Shown here: one piece after another, positions 6,845 through 13,346 of the stretch | Layout of the letters: the number at the start of each line of letters is the position of its first letter | Numbering within the stretch: position 1 is the stretch's first letter | Source: Burkholderiales bacterium | GTDB taxonomy: Bacteria > Pseudomonadota > Gammaproteobacteria > Burkholderiales > Burkholderiaceae_A | Assembly (NCBI GenBank): GCA_030834045.1 | Contig: JAURFZ010000028.1 | Location: 1-13,346, forward strand | DNA length: 13,346 bases | Direction of reading: 5' to 3' | Made by a program: the position numbers and the translations under genes | The notes under the pieces: generated by a model | Told to the model about the DNA's origin: nothing | Seen by the model: the letters and a program-made list of their open reading frames with translations, nothing else | Databases searched by the model: none

Positions 6845-8250
6845 GCCATGCTCCTTACGTCAACGAAATGCCCTGCGACACCCGCAGCAGCTGCCATTGC
6901 AGGCGAGACTAAATGAGTACGACCCCCTGCGCCTTGGCGGCCCTCGAAGTTGCGGTTGCTTGTGGACGCACAACGCTCACCCGGCTCAAGCCGATCGGCA
7001 TTCATGGCCAGACACATGGAGCATCCCGGCTCACGCCATTCAAACCCAGCTTCTTTAAAAATCGTATCAAGCCCTTCGCGCTCAGCCTGGGCCTTCACAA
7101 GGCCCGAGCCCGGAACAACCATGGCAAGTTTCACGGATTCAGCCTTTTTGCGCCCCTTCACCACGGCGGCGGCGGCCCGCAGGTCTTCAATACGCGAGTT
7201 GGTGCAGGACCCGATGAAGACCTTGTCGATACGAATGTCGGCGATGGGGGTGTTGGGCTCAAGGTTCATGTACTGCAAGGCTCGCGTCATGCCCTCGCGT
7301 CGACTGGGGTCGGCTTCGTTGCTTGGATTGGGCACCCGCGCACCAATGGGTAAGACCATCTCGGGCGATGTGCCCCAGGTCACCTGAGGCTCGATGGATT
7401 CTGCGGCAATCTCCACGACCTTATCGAACTGAGCGTTCGCATCGGAATGCAGCGTCCTCCAGTAGGCCAAGGCCTTATCCCAAAGCTCTGCCTTGGGGGC
7501 AAGGGGACGCGACGTCACATAGGCCTGCGTGACTTCATCGAAGGCCACCATGCCGGCGCGCGCGCCGGCCTCAATGGCCATATTGCAGAGTGTCATGCGA
7601 CCTTCCATTGAAAGCCCACGAATGGCTGAGCCCGCAAACTCAATGGCGTAGCCTGTGCCTCCTGCTGTACCTATTTTTCCAATAACGGCCAACACAATAT
7701 CTTTGGCAGTCACACCTGCACCAACCGTGCCCTCCACTTTGATAAGGAGGTTCTTCGCCTTCTTCATAAGGAGGCATTGTGTGGCAAGAACATGTTCGAC
7801 TTCAGAGGTGCCAATGCCAAAGGCCAGGCAGGCAAAAGCCCCGTGGGTGCTGGTGTGCGAGTCGCCACAGACAACTGTCATACCGGGCAGTGTTGCCCCC
7901 TGCTCGGGTCCAATGACATGCACAATGCCCTGCCTTGGGTCCATGAGACCGAAATACTTAATGTCGAAGGTCTTCACATTGGCATCGAGCGTTTCCACCT
8001 GCAGTCGAGACACGGGGTCCTTGATGCCTGCAATGCCCTCGGCCCTACCCTCCGTTGGCACATTGTGGTCAACAACGGCTAGGTTGGCTGAATTGCGCCA
8101 CAGTGGCCTTCCCGCCATTTGCAGTCCCTCAAAGGCCTGAGGACTTGTGACTTCATGAACAAGGTGCCTGTCAATGTAAAGCAGGCAGGTGCCGTCGTCC
8201 TGACGGTCGACAACGTGTTCATCAAAAAGCTTGTCGTATAGCGTGGGCAT
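6841..8250 (-). CDS. leuC: 3-isopropylmalate dehydratase large subunit
   Basis: A 469-residue aconitase-family catalytic subunit that carries a [4Fe-4S] cluster and works with LeuD in leucine synthesis. Cluster ligands are visible as Cys349 in FIGSCTNSR, and Cys410 and Cys413 in GCSMCLAMN, close to the E. coli positions 347, 407 and 410. VCGDSHTSTHGAFA (127-140) and the C-terminal SNRNFEGRQGAGGRTHL motif are also typical. The N-terminus MPTLYDKLFDEHVV is canonical. ATG at 8248..8250 has AGAAGG (8261..8266) 10 nt upstream. The 64-nt gap after the MFS gene is the longest in the window. It holds a GATAAT-like box without a convincing -35, so a leu promoter there is possible but not shown. Confidence 0.98.
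   Translation of the reverse strand: MPTLYDKLFDEHVVDRQDDGTCLLYIDRHLVHEVTSPQAFEGLQMAGRPLWRNSANLAVVDHNVPTEGRAEGIAGIKDPVSRLQVETLDANVKTFDIKYFGLMDPRQGIVHVIGPEQGATLPGMTVVCGDSHTSTHGAFACLAFGIGTSEVEHVLATQCLLMKKAKNLLIKVEGTVGAGVTAKDIVLAVIGKIGTAGGTGYAIEFAGSAIRGLSMEGRMTLCNMAIEAGARAGMVAFDEVTQAYVTSRPLAPKAELWDKALAYWRTLHSDANAQFDKVVEIAAESIEPQVTWGTSPEMVLPIGARVPNPSNEADPSRREGMTRALQYMNLEPNTPIADIRIDKVFIGSCTNSRIEDLRAAAAVVKGRKKAESVKLAMVVPGSGLVKAQAEREGLDTIFKEAGFEWREPGCSMCLAMNADRLEPGERCASTSNRNFEGRQGAGGRTHLVSPAMAAAAGVAGHFVDVRSMA
7552..7569. repeat. 18-bp perfect palindrome inside leuC
   Basis: GCCGGCGCG followed at once by its reverse complement CGCGCCGGC, with no loop. It falls on codons for the EAGARAG segment of LeuC. 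It is probably a by-product of the protein sequence plus GC-rich codons, because alanine, glycine and arginine codons readily make such a run. Confidence 0.6.
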
Positions 8251-8314
8251 GACTGGTTATCCTTCTTGGCAGGTCAAAGCGGTCTACATTATCGCCTAGC
8301 TTATGGCCGAGTTC

Positions 8315-9460
8315 TTAATGCTTGGCATGCCGAATCACCCAGCCCGAGACCGCAAGGCCTACAAGCGCGGCAAGGGCTGCAGCCCAGAAGGCGGCCTCTG
8401 GAAAAAAGGCCTCCCAGAGGGAGCCTGCCGCAATCCCGCCAAGCGAGCCTCCAAGCCCATAGGCGGCCATGGTGTAAAGGGCCTGCCCGCGCGCCTGGGC
8501 CGCAGGAGGAAACCACTGCCGAACCAAGGCTACCGAAGCACTGTGATGCAGACCGAAGGTGACGGCATGCATGGCCTGGGCAAGAAGAAGAATAAGGAGA
8601 CCACCCTCGGAGATGCTTATAAGCGCAAAGCGAAGGGCTGTGACCGCATAGCTAAGCCGCCAGATGGTGGCAACCGAAAACCAGGCGAAGAAATGGCGTT
8701 GAAACTGAAAGACCAGAATTTCGGCAACCACGCCAAGCGTCCAGAGCAGACCAATCTGCGTGCGGCTGTAGCCCTTTTGCTCAAGCCAGAGAGAGAAAAG
8801 CGTGTAGAGCGGGGCATGGGCTAAGAGCATGAGAAAGCTTGCAAATAAAAAGCCTTTCACCGCAGGCGTTGCAAGAATTTCTCTGTAAGAAAGCCTGGCA
8901 GGGCGTTCAGCCAAAACCGGCTCGCTTTGCAGGCCTCTTGCTGCAAAGACCAGCAAGGCCAACACCACCAAAAGCCCGAAAGGCAGGGCCTCAATTCCAA
9001 TTCGATCAAAAAGCCAGCCGCTTACAAGCACAGCAACAATAAAACCCACCGAGCCCCAGAGACGCACGCGGCCATAGCGTCCAAGATCGCCGCCTGTGGC
9101 CTTAATGGTCATCGACTCGGTAACGGGTATGAGGCCACTTAAGAAAAAGCTCATTGCAAAAAGCACTGCAAACAACGCCCAGAGTGACCAATCAAACAGC
9201 AAAAGCCCTGCAAAGCCCAGCGCAATCAACGAGCAGGTAACGAGCATTCTCGGCAGACGATCGGGATGGTCACGATCGGCAAGCGCACCCCAGACCGGCG
9301 GACCCACCACCCGGGTCCATTGCATAGGAGAGGCTAAAAGCCCAATTTCGGCGGGCGAAAAACCACGGCCGTTGAGCCAGAGTGACAGGTAGGGGGCAAA
9401 AAGCCCCACGTAGGCAAAGTAGCTGGCAAAGAAGACCGCCAGCCGAGCCAGAGGGCTCAA
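8315..9460 (-). CDS. MFS transporter of the phenylpropionate permease (HcaT-like) type, TTG start
   Basis: A 381-residue, strongly hydrophobic protein consistent with 12 membrane segments in the inner membrane. Stretches matching HcaT-type permeases are GALADRDHPDRLPR (58-71, loop 2-3), GRYGRVRLWGSVGF (127-140), LLWTLGVVAEILVF (238-251) and QAMHAVTFGLHHSAS (295-309). The substrate is not predictable; the family name comes from E. coli HcaT (3-phenylpropionate), but many members are uncharacterised. The start is TTG at 9458..9460, sharing four bases with the aroC stop (TTGA). No other start precedes the conserved first helix, and the Shine-Dalgarno is weak, so translation is probably coupled to aroC. 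The stop is TAA. Family assignment is firm; function is not. Confidence 0.9.
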   Translation of the reverse strand: MSPLARLAVFFASYFAYVGLFAPYLSLWLNGRGFSPAEIGLLASPMQWTRVVGPPVWGALADRDHPDRLPRMLVTCSLIALGFAGLLLFDWSLWALFAVLFAMSFFLSGLIPVTESMTIKATGGDLGRYGRVRLWGSVGFIVAVLVSGWLFDRIGIEALPFGLLVVLALLVFAARGLQSEPVLAERPARLSYREILATPAVKGFLFASFLMLLAHAPLYTLFSLWLEQKGYSRTQIGLLWTLGVVAEILVFQFQRHFFAWFSVATIWRLSYAVTALRFALISISEGGLLILLLAQAMHAVTFGLHHSASVALVRQWFPPAAQARGQALYTMAAYGLGGSLGGIAAGSLWEAFFPEAAFWAAALAALVGLAVSGWVIRHAKH

Positions 9461-10554
9461 GCCTGACCCGGGATGGGGCTCATGGGTGGCAGAACATCGG
9501 CATTTTGCGCGCGATGACGCAGGGCATGGTCCATAAGCACCAGGGCGAGCATTGCCTCGGCAATGGGGGTTGCGCGAATACCCACGCAGGGGTCATGTCT
9601 GCCGTGAGTTTCCACCATAACCGGCTGCGACTGAAGGTTAACTGACTGACGCGGCGTTCGAATGCTTGAAGTAGGCTTGATGGCAATGGCAACGGTAATG
9701 GGCTGGCCCGTAGCAATGCCGCCCAAGACACCACCCGCATGGTTGGTGAGAAAGCCTTGCGGGGTCATCTCATCACCATGCACAGAGCCACGCTGGGTCA
9801 CACTGGCAAAGCCCGAACCAATTTCCACGCCCTTCACCGCATTGATGCCCATCATGGCATGGGCAATGTCGGCATCAAGCCGATCGAAGACCGGCTCACC
9901 CCAGCCCGCAGGCACGCCATGCGCCTGCACCTCAATGCGTGCACCACAGGAGTCGCCCGCCTTACGAAGGCTATCCATATAGGCCTCAAGCGCCTGAATT
10001 TGGTGATCGTTGCCGGCAAAAAACGGATTGTTGGGCACGTGCGCCCAGTCCTTGAACTCGATGGGAATATCCCCAAGCTGCGTCATATGCCCATAAATAG
10101 AAACGCCATAGCGTTGCAGAAGCCACTTCTGCGCGATGGCCGCAGCGGCAACTCGAACGGCTGTCTCTCGAGCAGAGGAACGTCCGCCTCCGCGATAGTC
10201 CCGCAGGCCATACTTCTGAAGATAAGCGTAGTCGGCATGGCCTGGCCGAAAAGTATTGGCAATGTCGGAATAGTCTTTACTGCGCTGGTCCTGATTACGA
10301 ATAAGCAGGGCAATGGGGGCGCCCGTGGTCTTGCCCTCAAAGATGCCTGAAAGAATTTCAACCGTATCGGGCTCTTGCCGCTGGGTAACATGCCGTGATG
10401 TACCCGGTCGGCGCCTATCAAGCGCAGGCTGAATATCGCCTGCATTAAGTTCTAAACCCGGCGGGCAGCCGTCAACCACACAGCCAATGGCTGGCCCGTG
10501 CGACTCACCGAAGGACGTTACGCAGAAAAGACGGCCGAATGTGTTTCCAGACAT
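9457..10554 (-). CDS. aroC: Chorismate synthase
   Basis: A 365-residue enzyme using reduced FMN that converts 5-enolpyruvylshikimate-3-phosphate to chorismate, the precursor of Trp, Tyr, Phe and folate. Signatures in order: SFGESHGPAIGCVVDGCPPG (14-33) with His19, RRRPGTSRHVTQRQEPD (48-64), FRPGHADYAY with His106, RGGGRSSARETAVRVAAAAI (121-140), GGIATGQPI, and GIRATPIAEAMLALVLMDH near the C-terminus with Asp342. The length is normal. The ATG at 10552..10554 lies 4 nt after the gltX TGA. The end overlaps the MFS start by 4 nt. AroC makes the chorismate that the downstream trp enzymes ultimately depend on, but the genes between are unrelated, so this is housekeeping clustering and not a dedicated pathway operon. 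Confidence 0.98.
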   Translation of the reverse strand: MSGNTFGRLFCVTSFGESHGPAIGCVVDGCPPGLELNAGDIQPALDRRRPGTSRHVTQRQEPDTVEILSGIFEGKTTGAPIALLIRNQDQRSKDYSDIANTFRPGHADYAYLQKYGLRDYRGGGRSSARETAVRVAAAAIAQKWLLQRYGVSIYGHMTQLGDIPIEFKDWAHVPNNPFFAGNDHQIQALEAYMDSLRKAGDSCGARIEVQAHGVPAGWGEPVFDRLDADIAHAMMGINAVKGVEIGSGFASVTQRGSVHGDEMTPQGFLTNHAGGVLGGIATGQPITVAIAIKPTSSIRTPRQSVNLQSQPVMVETHGRHDPCVGIRATPIAEAMLALVLMDHALRHRAQNADVLPPMSPIPGQA

Positions 10555-10558
10555 GCCG

Positions 10559-12007
10559 TCATTCTACTGCCGATGCCCCCCTAAACCCCTGCCACTGGTC
10601 GTGCAGTCGACGCGAGCCTAGAAGCGCAATGACCTTGTCAATGGAAGGCGTATCGGTTCGGCCTAGAAGAATAAGCCGCAAGGGCATGGCCAGTTGAGGC
10701 ATCTTAAGCCCGGTGCTTGCAAGAACGGTTTTTAAAGTGGCCGCCACCTGAGTAGGCTCAAGCGGTTGACTCGACAGGCCCTCGAGCTCCTGAACGAGTT
10801 TATCGATAGCCTGCGCTACGGGCGGCGTTAGCATCTCATCGAGACCCTCGGGCCGCGGGAAATCGAAGGCGTAATAGGCGGGAATGAGCAAGGCAAGCTC
10901 ATTGAGTGTGGAGGCCCTGTCTTTCAAAAGATCAATGACCTGCTCAAGTGCGGGCCCCTGCGTTCGCTGCTCCGGGAGAAGGTTCAGGCGTGGCGCAATG
11001 AGCTGCCCAAGCTCCTCGCCTAGGGCGTCGCGCATGTAGTGATTGTTGAGCCACTTGAGCTTATCGAAATCGAACTGCGCCGCCGACTTGCTGCAGCTCT
11101 CAAGACTGAACCACTGGCAGAACTGCTCCATTGAAAAGATCTCATCATCGCCATGGCTCCAGCCAAGCCGAGCAAGGTAGTTCAAAAGCGCCTGCGGCAG
11201 GTAACCATCGAGTTCGTACTGCATCACCGATACAGCCCCGTGGCGCTTGGAGAGCTTCTCGCCATCGGGCCCATGAATCATGGGAAGGTGAGCGTACTGA
11301 GGTATTGCAGCCCCCAGTGCCTTAAGAATATTCATTTGCCGCGGCGTGTTGTTAATGTGATCATCGCCCCGAATGACATGGCTAATGGCCATGTCCATGT
11401 CGTCCACCACAACACAGAAGTTATAGGTAGGAGACCCATCGGCTCGGGCAATAACCAGGTCGTCGAGCTCGGCATTGGCAATGCTAATTCGGCCCTTGAC
11501 CCCGTCGTCCCAGCTCACAACGCCATGGTCGGGGTTACGAAAACGAATAACAAAGGGCTGCTCGGCTTGGGGTAGGAGTCCTTTCGTCTTTGCGTTCTCG
11601 GGTCGCCAGCGACCGTCGTACCGGGGCTTTAGGCCCGCCGCCCGCTGAGCCTCGCGCATGGCATCAAGCTCTTCTTGGCTTGAGTAACAACGGTAGGCCC
11701 GGCCATCGGCAAGCATGGCTTGAATAACCTCGCGGTAACGGTCCATACGTTGGGTCTGATAAACGGGGGTTTCATCAGGCGCAAGGCCCAGCCAGGCGAG
11801 GCCATCAAAAATGGCCTTGACGGCCTGCGGGGTGGAGCGCTGAAGGTCGGTGTCCTCGATGCGAAGAATGAACTGCCCACCGTGCCTGCGGGCATAGGCC
11901 CAGCAATAAAGCGCTGTTCGAGCGCCCCCAACATGAAGATCCCCAGTGGGGCTTGGGGCAAAGCGCGTGCGTACGGCAGGAATTGATGCTGTCTGTTGAG
12001 TCTGCAT
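10559..12007 (-). CDS. gltX: Glutamyl-tRNA synthetase
   Basis: A 482-residue class I synthetase that charges tRNA-Glu. The Rossmann fold begins RTRFAPSPTGDLHVGGARTA, with the HIGH-type motif HVGG at 25-28. The KMSKS loop is GEKLSKRHG, with KLSKR at 251-255. VIRGDDHINNTPRQ is also typical of GluRS/GlnRS, and the following C-terminal region is helical, as in bacterial GluRS. The zinc-site cysteines of E. coli GluRS are not conserved: CYS stands at 107-109 in place of C-x-C, and the later Cys is Trp134. Zinc loss is common among bacterial GluRS. I chose ATG at 12005..12007, 4 nt after the upstream TAG; a TTG six codons earlier (12025) would overlap that gene and adds no family sequence. GluRS versus GluQRS is settled by the full length. 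Confidence 0.96.
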   Translation of the reverse strand: MQTQQTASIPAVRTRFAPSPTGDLHVGGARTALYCWAYARRHGGQFILRIEDTDLQRSTPQAVKAIFDGLAWLGLAPDETPVYQTQRMDRYREVIQAMLADGRAYRCYSSQEELDAMREAQRAAGLKPRYDGRWRPENAKTKGLLPQAEQPFVIRFRNPDHGVVSWDDGVKGRISIANAELDDLVIARADGSPTYNFCVVVDDMDMAISHVIRGDDHINNTPRQMNILKALGAAIPQYAHLPMIHGPDGEKLSKRHGAVSVMQYELDGYLPQALLNYLARLGWSHGDDEIFSMEQFCQWFSLESCSKSAAQFDFDKLKWLNNHYMRDALGEELGQLIAPRLNLLPEQRTQGPALEQVIDLLKDRASTLNELALLIPAYYAFDFPRPEGLDEMLTPPVAQAIDKLVQELEGLSSQPLEPTQVAATLKTVLASTGLKMPQLAMPLRLILLGRTDTPSIDKVIALLGSRRLHDQWQGFRGASAVE

Positions 12008-12011
12008 GGGC

Positions 12012-12368
12012 CTACCAGTAGCCAAGCTCTTCAGCTTTTTCCAAGGCCTTCAGTTTGAGTTCGTCATTCGATCGGCTAGGAATGGTCTTCCATTCACTTA
12101 ACCGCTCATCATTCACAACCACCTCACCGCCACCCATGTCGTCATCAAGAGCCTGCATTAAATGCGTGCGGCGAAGGTGTTTGGCCAGGTCGTATTCAGC
12201 ACGAATTCGCATAGAAAGATAGGACTTGCCCGACTTGGTGGTTCGTGGCTCTTTGAGGTCTTGAATTTCCTCAACAATTAAAGTGCCCGAGTCGGTGATC
12301 TTGATGGTGTCAAAATCAAGGTATTCAGTAAACCCTGAGAACTCCCCAATTTCATAAATTGCATCCAT
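12012..12368 (-). CDS. Unrecognised acidic 118-residue protein
   Basis: I do not recognise this protein. It starts MDAIYEIGEFSGFTEY and ends EKAEELGYW. It has roughly 25 Asp/Glu against 16 Lys/Arg, no signal peptide and no membrane segment, so it is probably cytoplasmic. The first half looks beta-rich (ITDSGTLIVEEIQDL), followed by TTKSGKSYLSMRIRAEYD. There is an acidic Gly-rich turn (DDDMGGGE, 75-82) and a likely helix at the end (ELKLKALEKAEEL). There are no cysteines. ATG at 12366..12368 has AGGGG 7 nt upstream. The frame is open further upstream into cysM, but that extension is Cys/Arg-rich and unlike the rest, so it is not coding. It lies 56 nt after cysM and 4 nt before gltX. Good Shine-Dalgarno, tight spacing and protein-like composition support a real gene; function is unknown. 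Confidence 0.8.
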   Translation of the reverse strand: MDAIYEIGEFSGFTEYLDFDTIKITDSGTLIVEEIQDLKEPRTTKSGKSYLSMRIRAEYDLAKHLRRTHLMQALDDDMGGGEVVVNDERLSEWKTIPSRSNDELKLKALEKAEELGYW

Positions 12369-12424
12369 GGTGAAGCCCCTGCCTCCATTTAAATAAAAAC
12401 AGTCAACCCAGCAAAGACCATCTG

Positions 12425-13321
12425 CTATGACGGAAATAAATTGGTACTGAGGTAACGATCGCCTCGGTCGCAGACAATAAAAACGATGACAGCGTCTTGC
12501 GAAGACTCTGCAAGACGCAAGGCCACTGAGCAGGCACCGGCGGCAGACGGCCCACAAAAAAGACCCTCGGTAAGGGCAAGCTCGCGAGCCATGGCCTCAG
12601 CATCGGCCTGCGTGACCTCTTCAATTTGGTCAATTCTGGCCTTGGAGCGAATGGGTGGGATGTAGTCCTCGCTCCACTTGCGAATCCCGGGAATGGACGA
12701 GCCGTCGGTGGGCTGTACGCCAATAATTTGCACCTCGGGGTTTTTCTCTTTAAGGAACCTCGAGACCCCCGTGATGGTTCCCGTCGTTCCCATGGCAGAA
12801 ACAAAATGGGTCACCGCCCCTTGGGTCTGGGCCCAGATTTCGGGGCCGGTTCCCTCGTAGTGCGCCATCCAGTTGTCGTCGTTTGCAAACTGGTCAAGAA
12901 CCTTGCCCTCGCCGCGGGCCTGCATGGCCATGGCTAAATCACGCGCACCCTCCATGCCCTGCGTTTGAGTCACCAGGACAAGCTCGGCACCAAAAGCACG
13001 CATGGTCTGGCGGCGCTCAACCGAGAGGTTGTCGGGCATGATCAGCCGCATTCGGAATCCACGAATGGCAGCGGCCATCGCCAAGGCGATGCCTGTATTG
13101 CCGCTGGTTGCCTCAATGAGCATGTCGCCGGGTTTGATTTCACCGCGCTGCTCGGCCCGAGAGATCATCGACAAGGCCGGTCGATCCTTCACCGAGCCCG
13201 CGGGGTTGTTGCCCTCAAGCTTGCCAAGCACCAGGTTGCCACGACTCGAAAGAAGGGGCTCGCCCAGTCTGCGCAGCCGAACCAAAGGGGTCTGGCCCAC
13301 CACCGACTCCATGTCGACCAC
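12425..13321 (-). CDS. cysM: Cysteine synthase B (O-acetylserine sulfhydrylase), 5' end uncertain at window edge
   Basis: About 298 residues of a fold type II PLP enzyme that makes cysteine from O-acetylserine and sulfide (CysM can also use thiosulfate). Numbered from GTG at 13321, the PLP lysine is Lys45 in NNPAGSVKDRPALSMI. The substrate loop is TSGNTG (72-77) and the phosphate loop GTTGT is at 178-182. CGPSAAG and CDRGDRYLS close the protein. NPAGSVKDRPALSMI and the CDRGDRYLS end fit CysM better than CysK. The start is uncertain: no Shine-Dalgarno precedes either GTG 13321 or ATG 13312, and the frame stays open to the window edge (upstream residues GRLSSPNT), so the true start may lie outside. 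The stop is TAG at 12425..12427. Confidence 0.94.
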   Translation of the reverse strand: MVDMESVVGQTPLVRLRRLGEPLLSSRGNLVLGKLEGNNPAGSVKDRPALSMISRAEQRGEIKPGDMLIEATSGNTGIALAMAAAIRGFRMRLIMPDNLSVERRQTMRAFGAELVLVTQTQGMEGARDLAMAMQARGEGKVLDQFANDDNWMAHYEGTGPEIWAQTQGAVTHFVSAMGTTGTITGVSRFLKEKNPEVQIIGVQPTDGSSIPGIRKWSEDYIPPIRSKARIDQIEEVTQADAEAMARELALTEGLFCGPSAAGACSVALRLAESSQDAVIVFIVCDRGDRYLSTNLFPS

Positions 13322-13346
13322 GGTGTTTGGTGAACTTAAGCGCCCG

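Noticed and set aside
7552..7569. The leuC palindrome as a regulatory operator
   Set aside because: It lies deep in coding sequence on a conserved Ala/Gly/Arg segment, so codon choice explains it better than a binding site.
8251..8314. Promoter or leucine attenuator before leuC
   Set aside because: There is a GATAAT-like box but no matching -35, no leucine-rich leader peptide and no terminator hairpin in the 64 nt, so it is not reported as a feature.
9739..10350. 203-aa plus-strand ORF opposite aroC, and other long plus-strand ORFs such as 1520..2008 and 8303..8824
   Set aside because: They are antisense to well-supported genes, have no family sequence or ribosome sites that I can see, and are explained by codon bias of the minus-strand genes.
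10559..12025. Longer gltX from TTG 12025
   Set aside because: It would overlap the preceding gene's end and adds only six non-conserved residues; ATG 12007 lies just after that stop.
12369..12424. Terminator or promoter after cysM (T-rich stretch followed by TTTAAAT)
   Set aside because: No stem precedes the T-run, and the -35/-10 candidates match poorly.
12369..12557. Upstream extension of the 118-aa protein to 12557
   Set aside because: The extension lies partly in cysM, is rich in Cys and Arg unlike the rest, and the ribosome site is at the ATG 12368.

Overview
The window reads as an ordinary, very compact housekeeping segment of a betaproteobacterial chromosome, most likely Burkholderiales. 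The evidence is the leuC-leuD-leuB-asd-truA-trpF-trpB-trpA-accD gene order, with the late trp genes separated from trpE/G/D/C, together with the character of the protein sequences. GC looks moderate by eye. I cannot place it to genus. No mobile element, phage gene, tRNA, rRNA or CRISPR array is visible.

Every gene I can support lies on the minus strand, so transcription runs from high to low coordinates: cysM (5' end at or beyond the right edge), an unrecognised 118-aa acidic protein, gltX, aroC, an HcaT-like MFS permease, leuC, leuD, leuB, asd, truA, trpF, trpB, trpA, and the first 109 codons of accD, cut by the left edge. Gaps are 3 to 64 nt and several junctions overlap (aroC/MFS 4 nt, leuC/leuD 4 nt, asd/truA 1 nt, truA/trpF 31 nt). 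No stretch over 65 nt lacks a gene. No convincing intrinsic terminator or promoter is visible between genes, so much of the block may be co-transcribed.

Functionally the block covers cysteine synthesis (cysM), glutamyl-tRNA charging (gltX), the last shikimate step (aroC), the three leucine-specific steps after 2-isopropylmalate synthase (leuC, leuD, leuB), aspartate-semialdehyde formation for Lys/Thr/Met/DAP (asd), tRNA pseudouridylation (truA), the last tryptophan steps (trpF, trpB, trpA) and the start of the acetyl-CoA carboxylase beta subunit.

The one clearly abnormal feature is in trpF. The full-length frame (2444..3136) is intact except for an in-frame TAG at codon 32 (3041..3043), where relatives usually have tyrosine in a GLVFY-x-KSPR motif. 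The catalytic cysteine lies before the stop and the catalytic aspartate after it. A recent nonsense mutation and a sequencing or assembly error are the two leading explanations. Smaller points of interest are frequent TAG stops, three well-supported TTG starts, no fimV between asd and truA, and the unrecognised 118-aa protein. I found no evidence for a novel biological system here.
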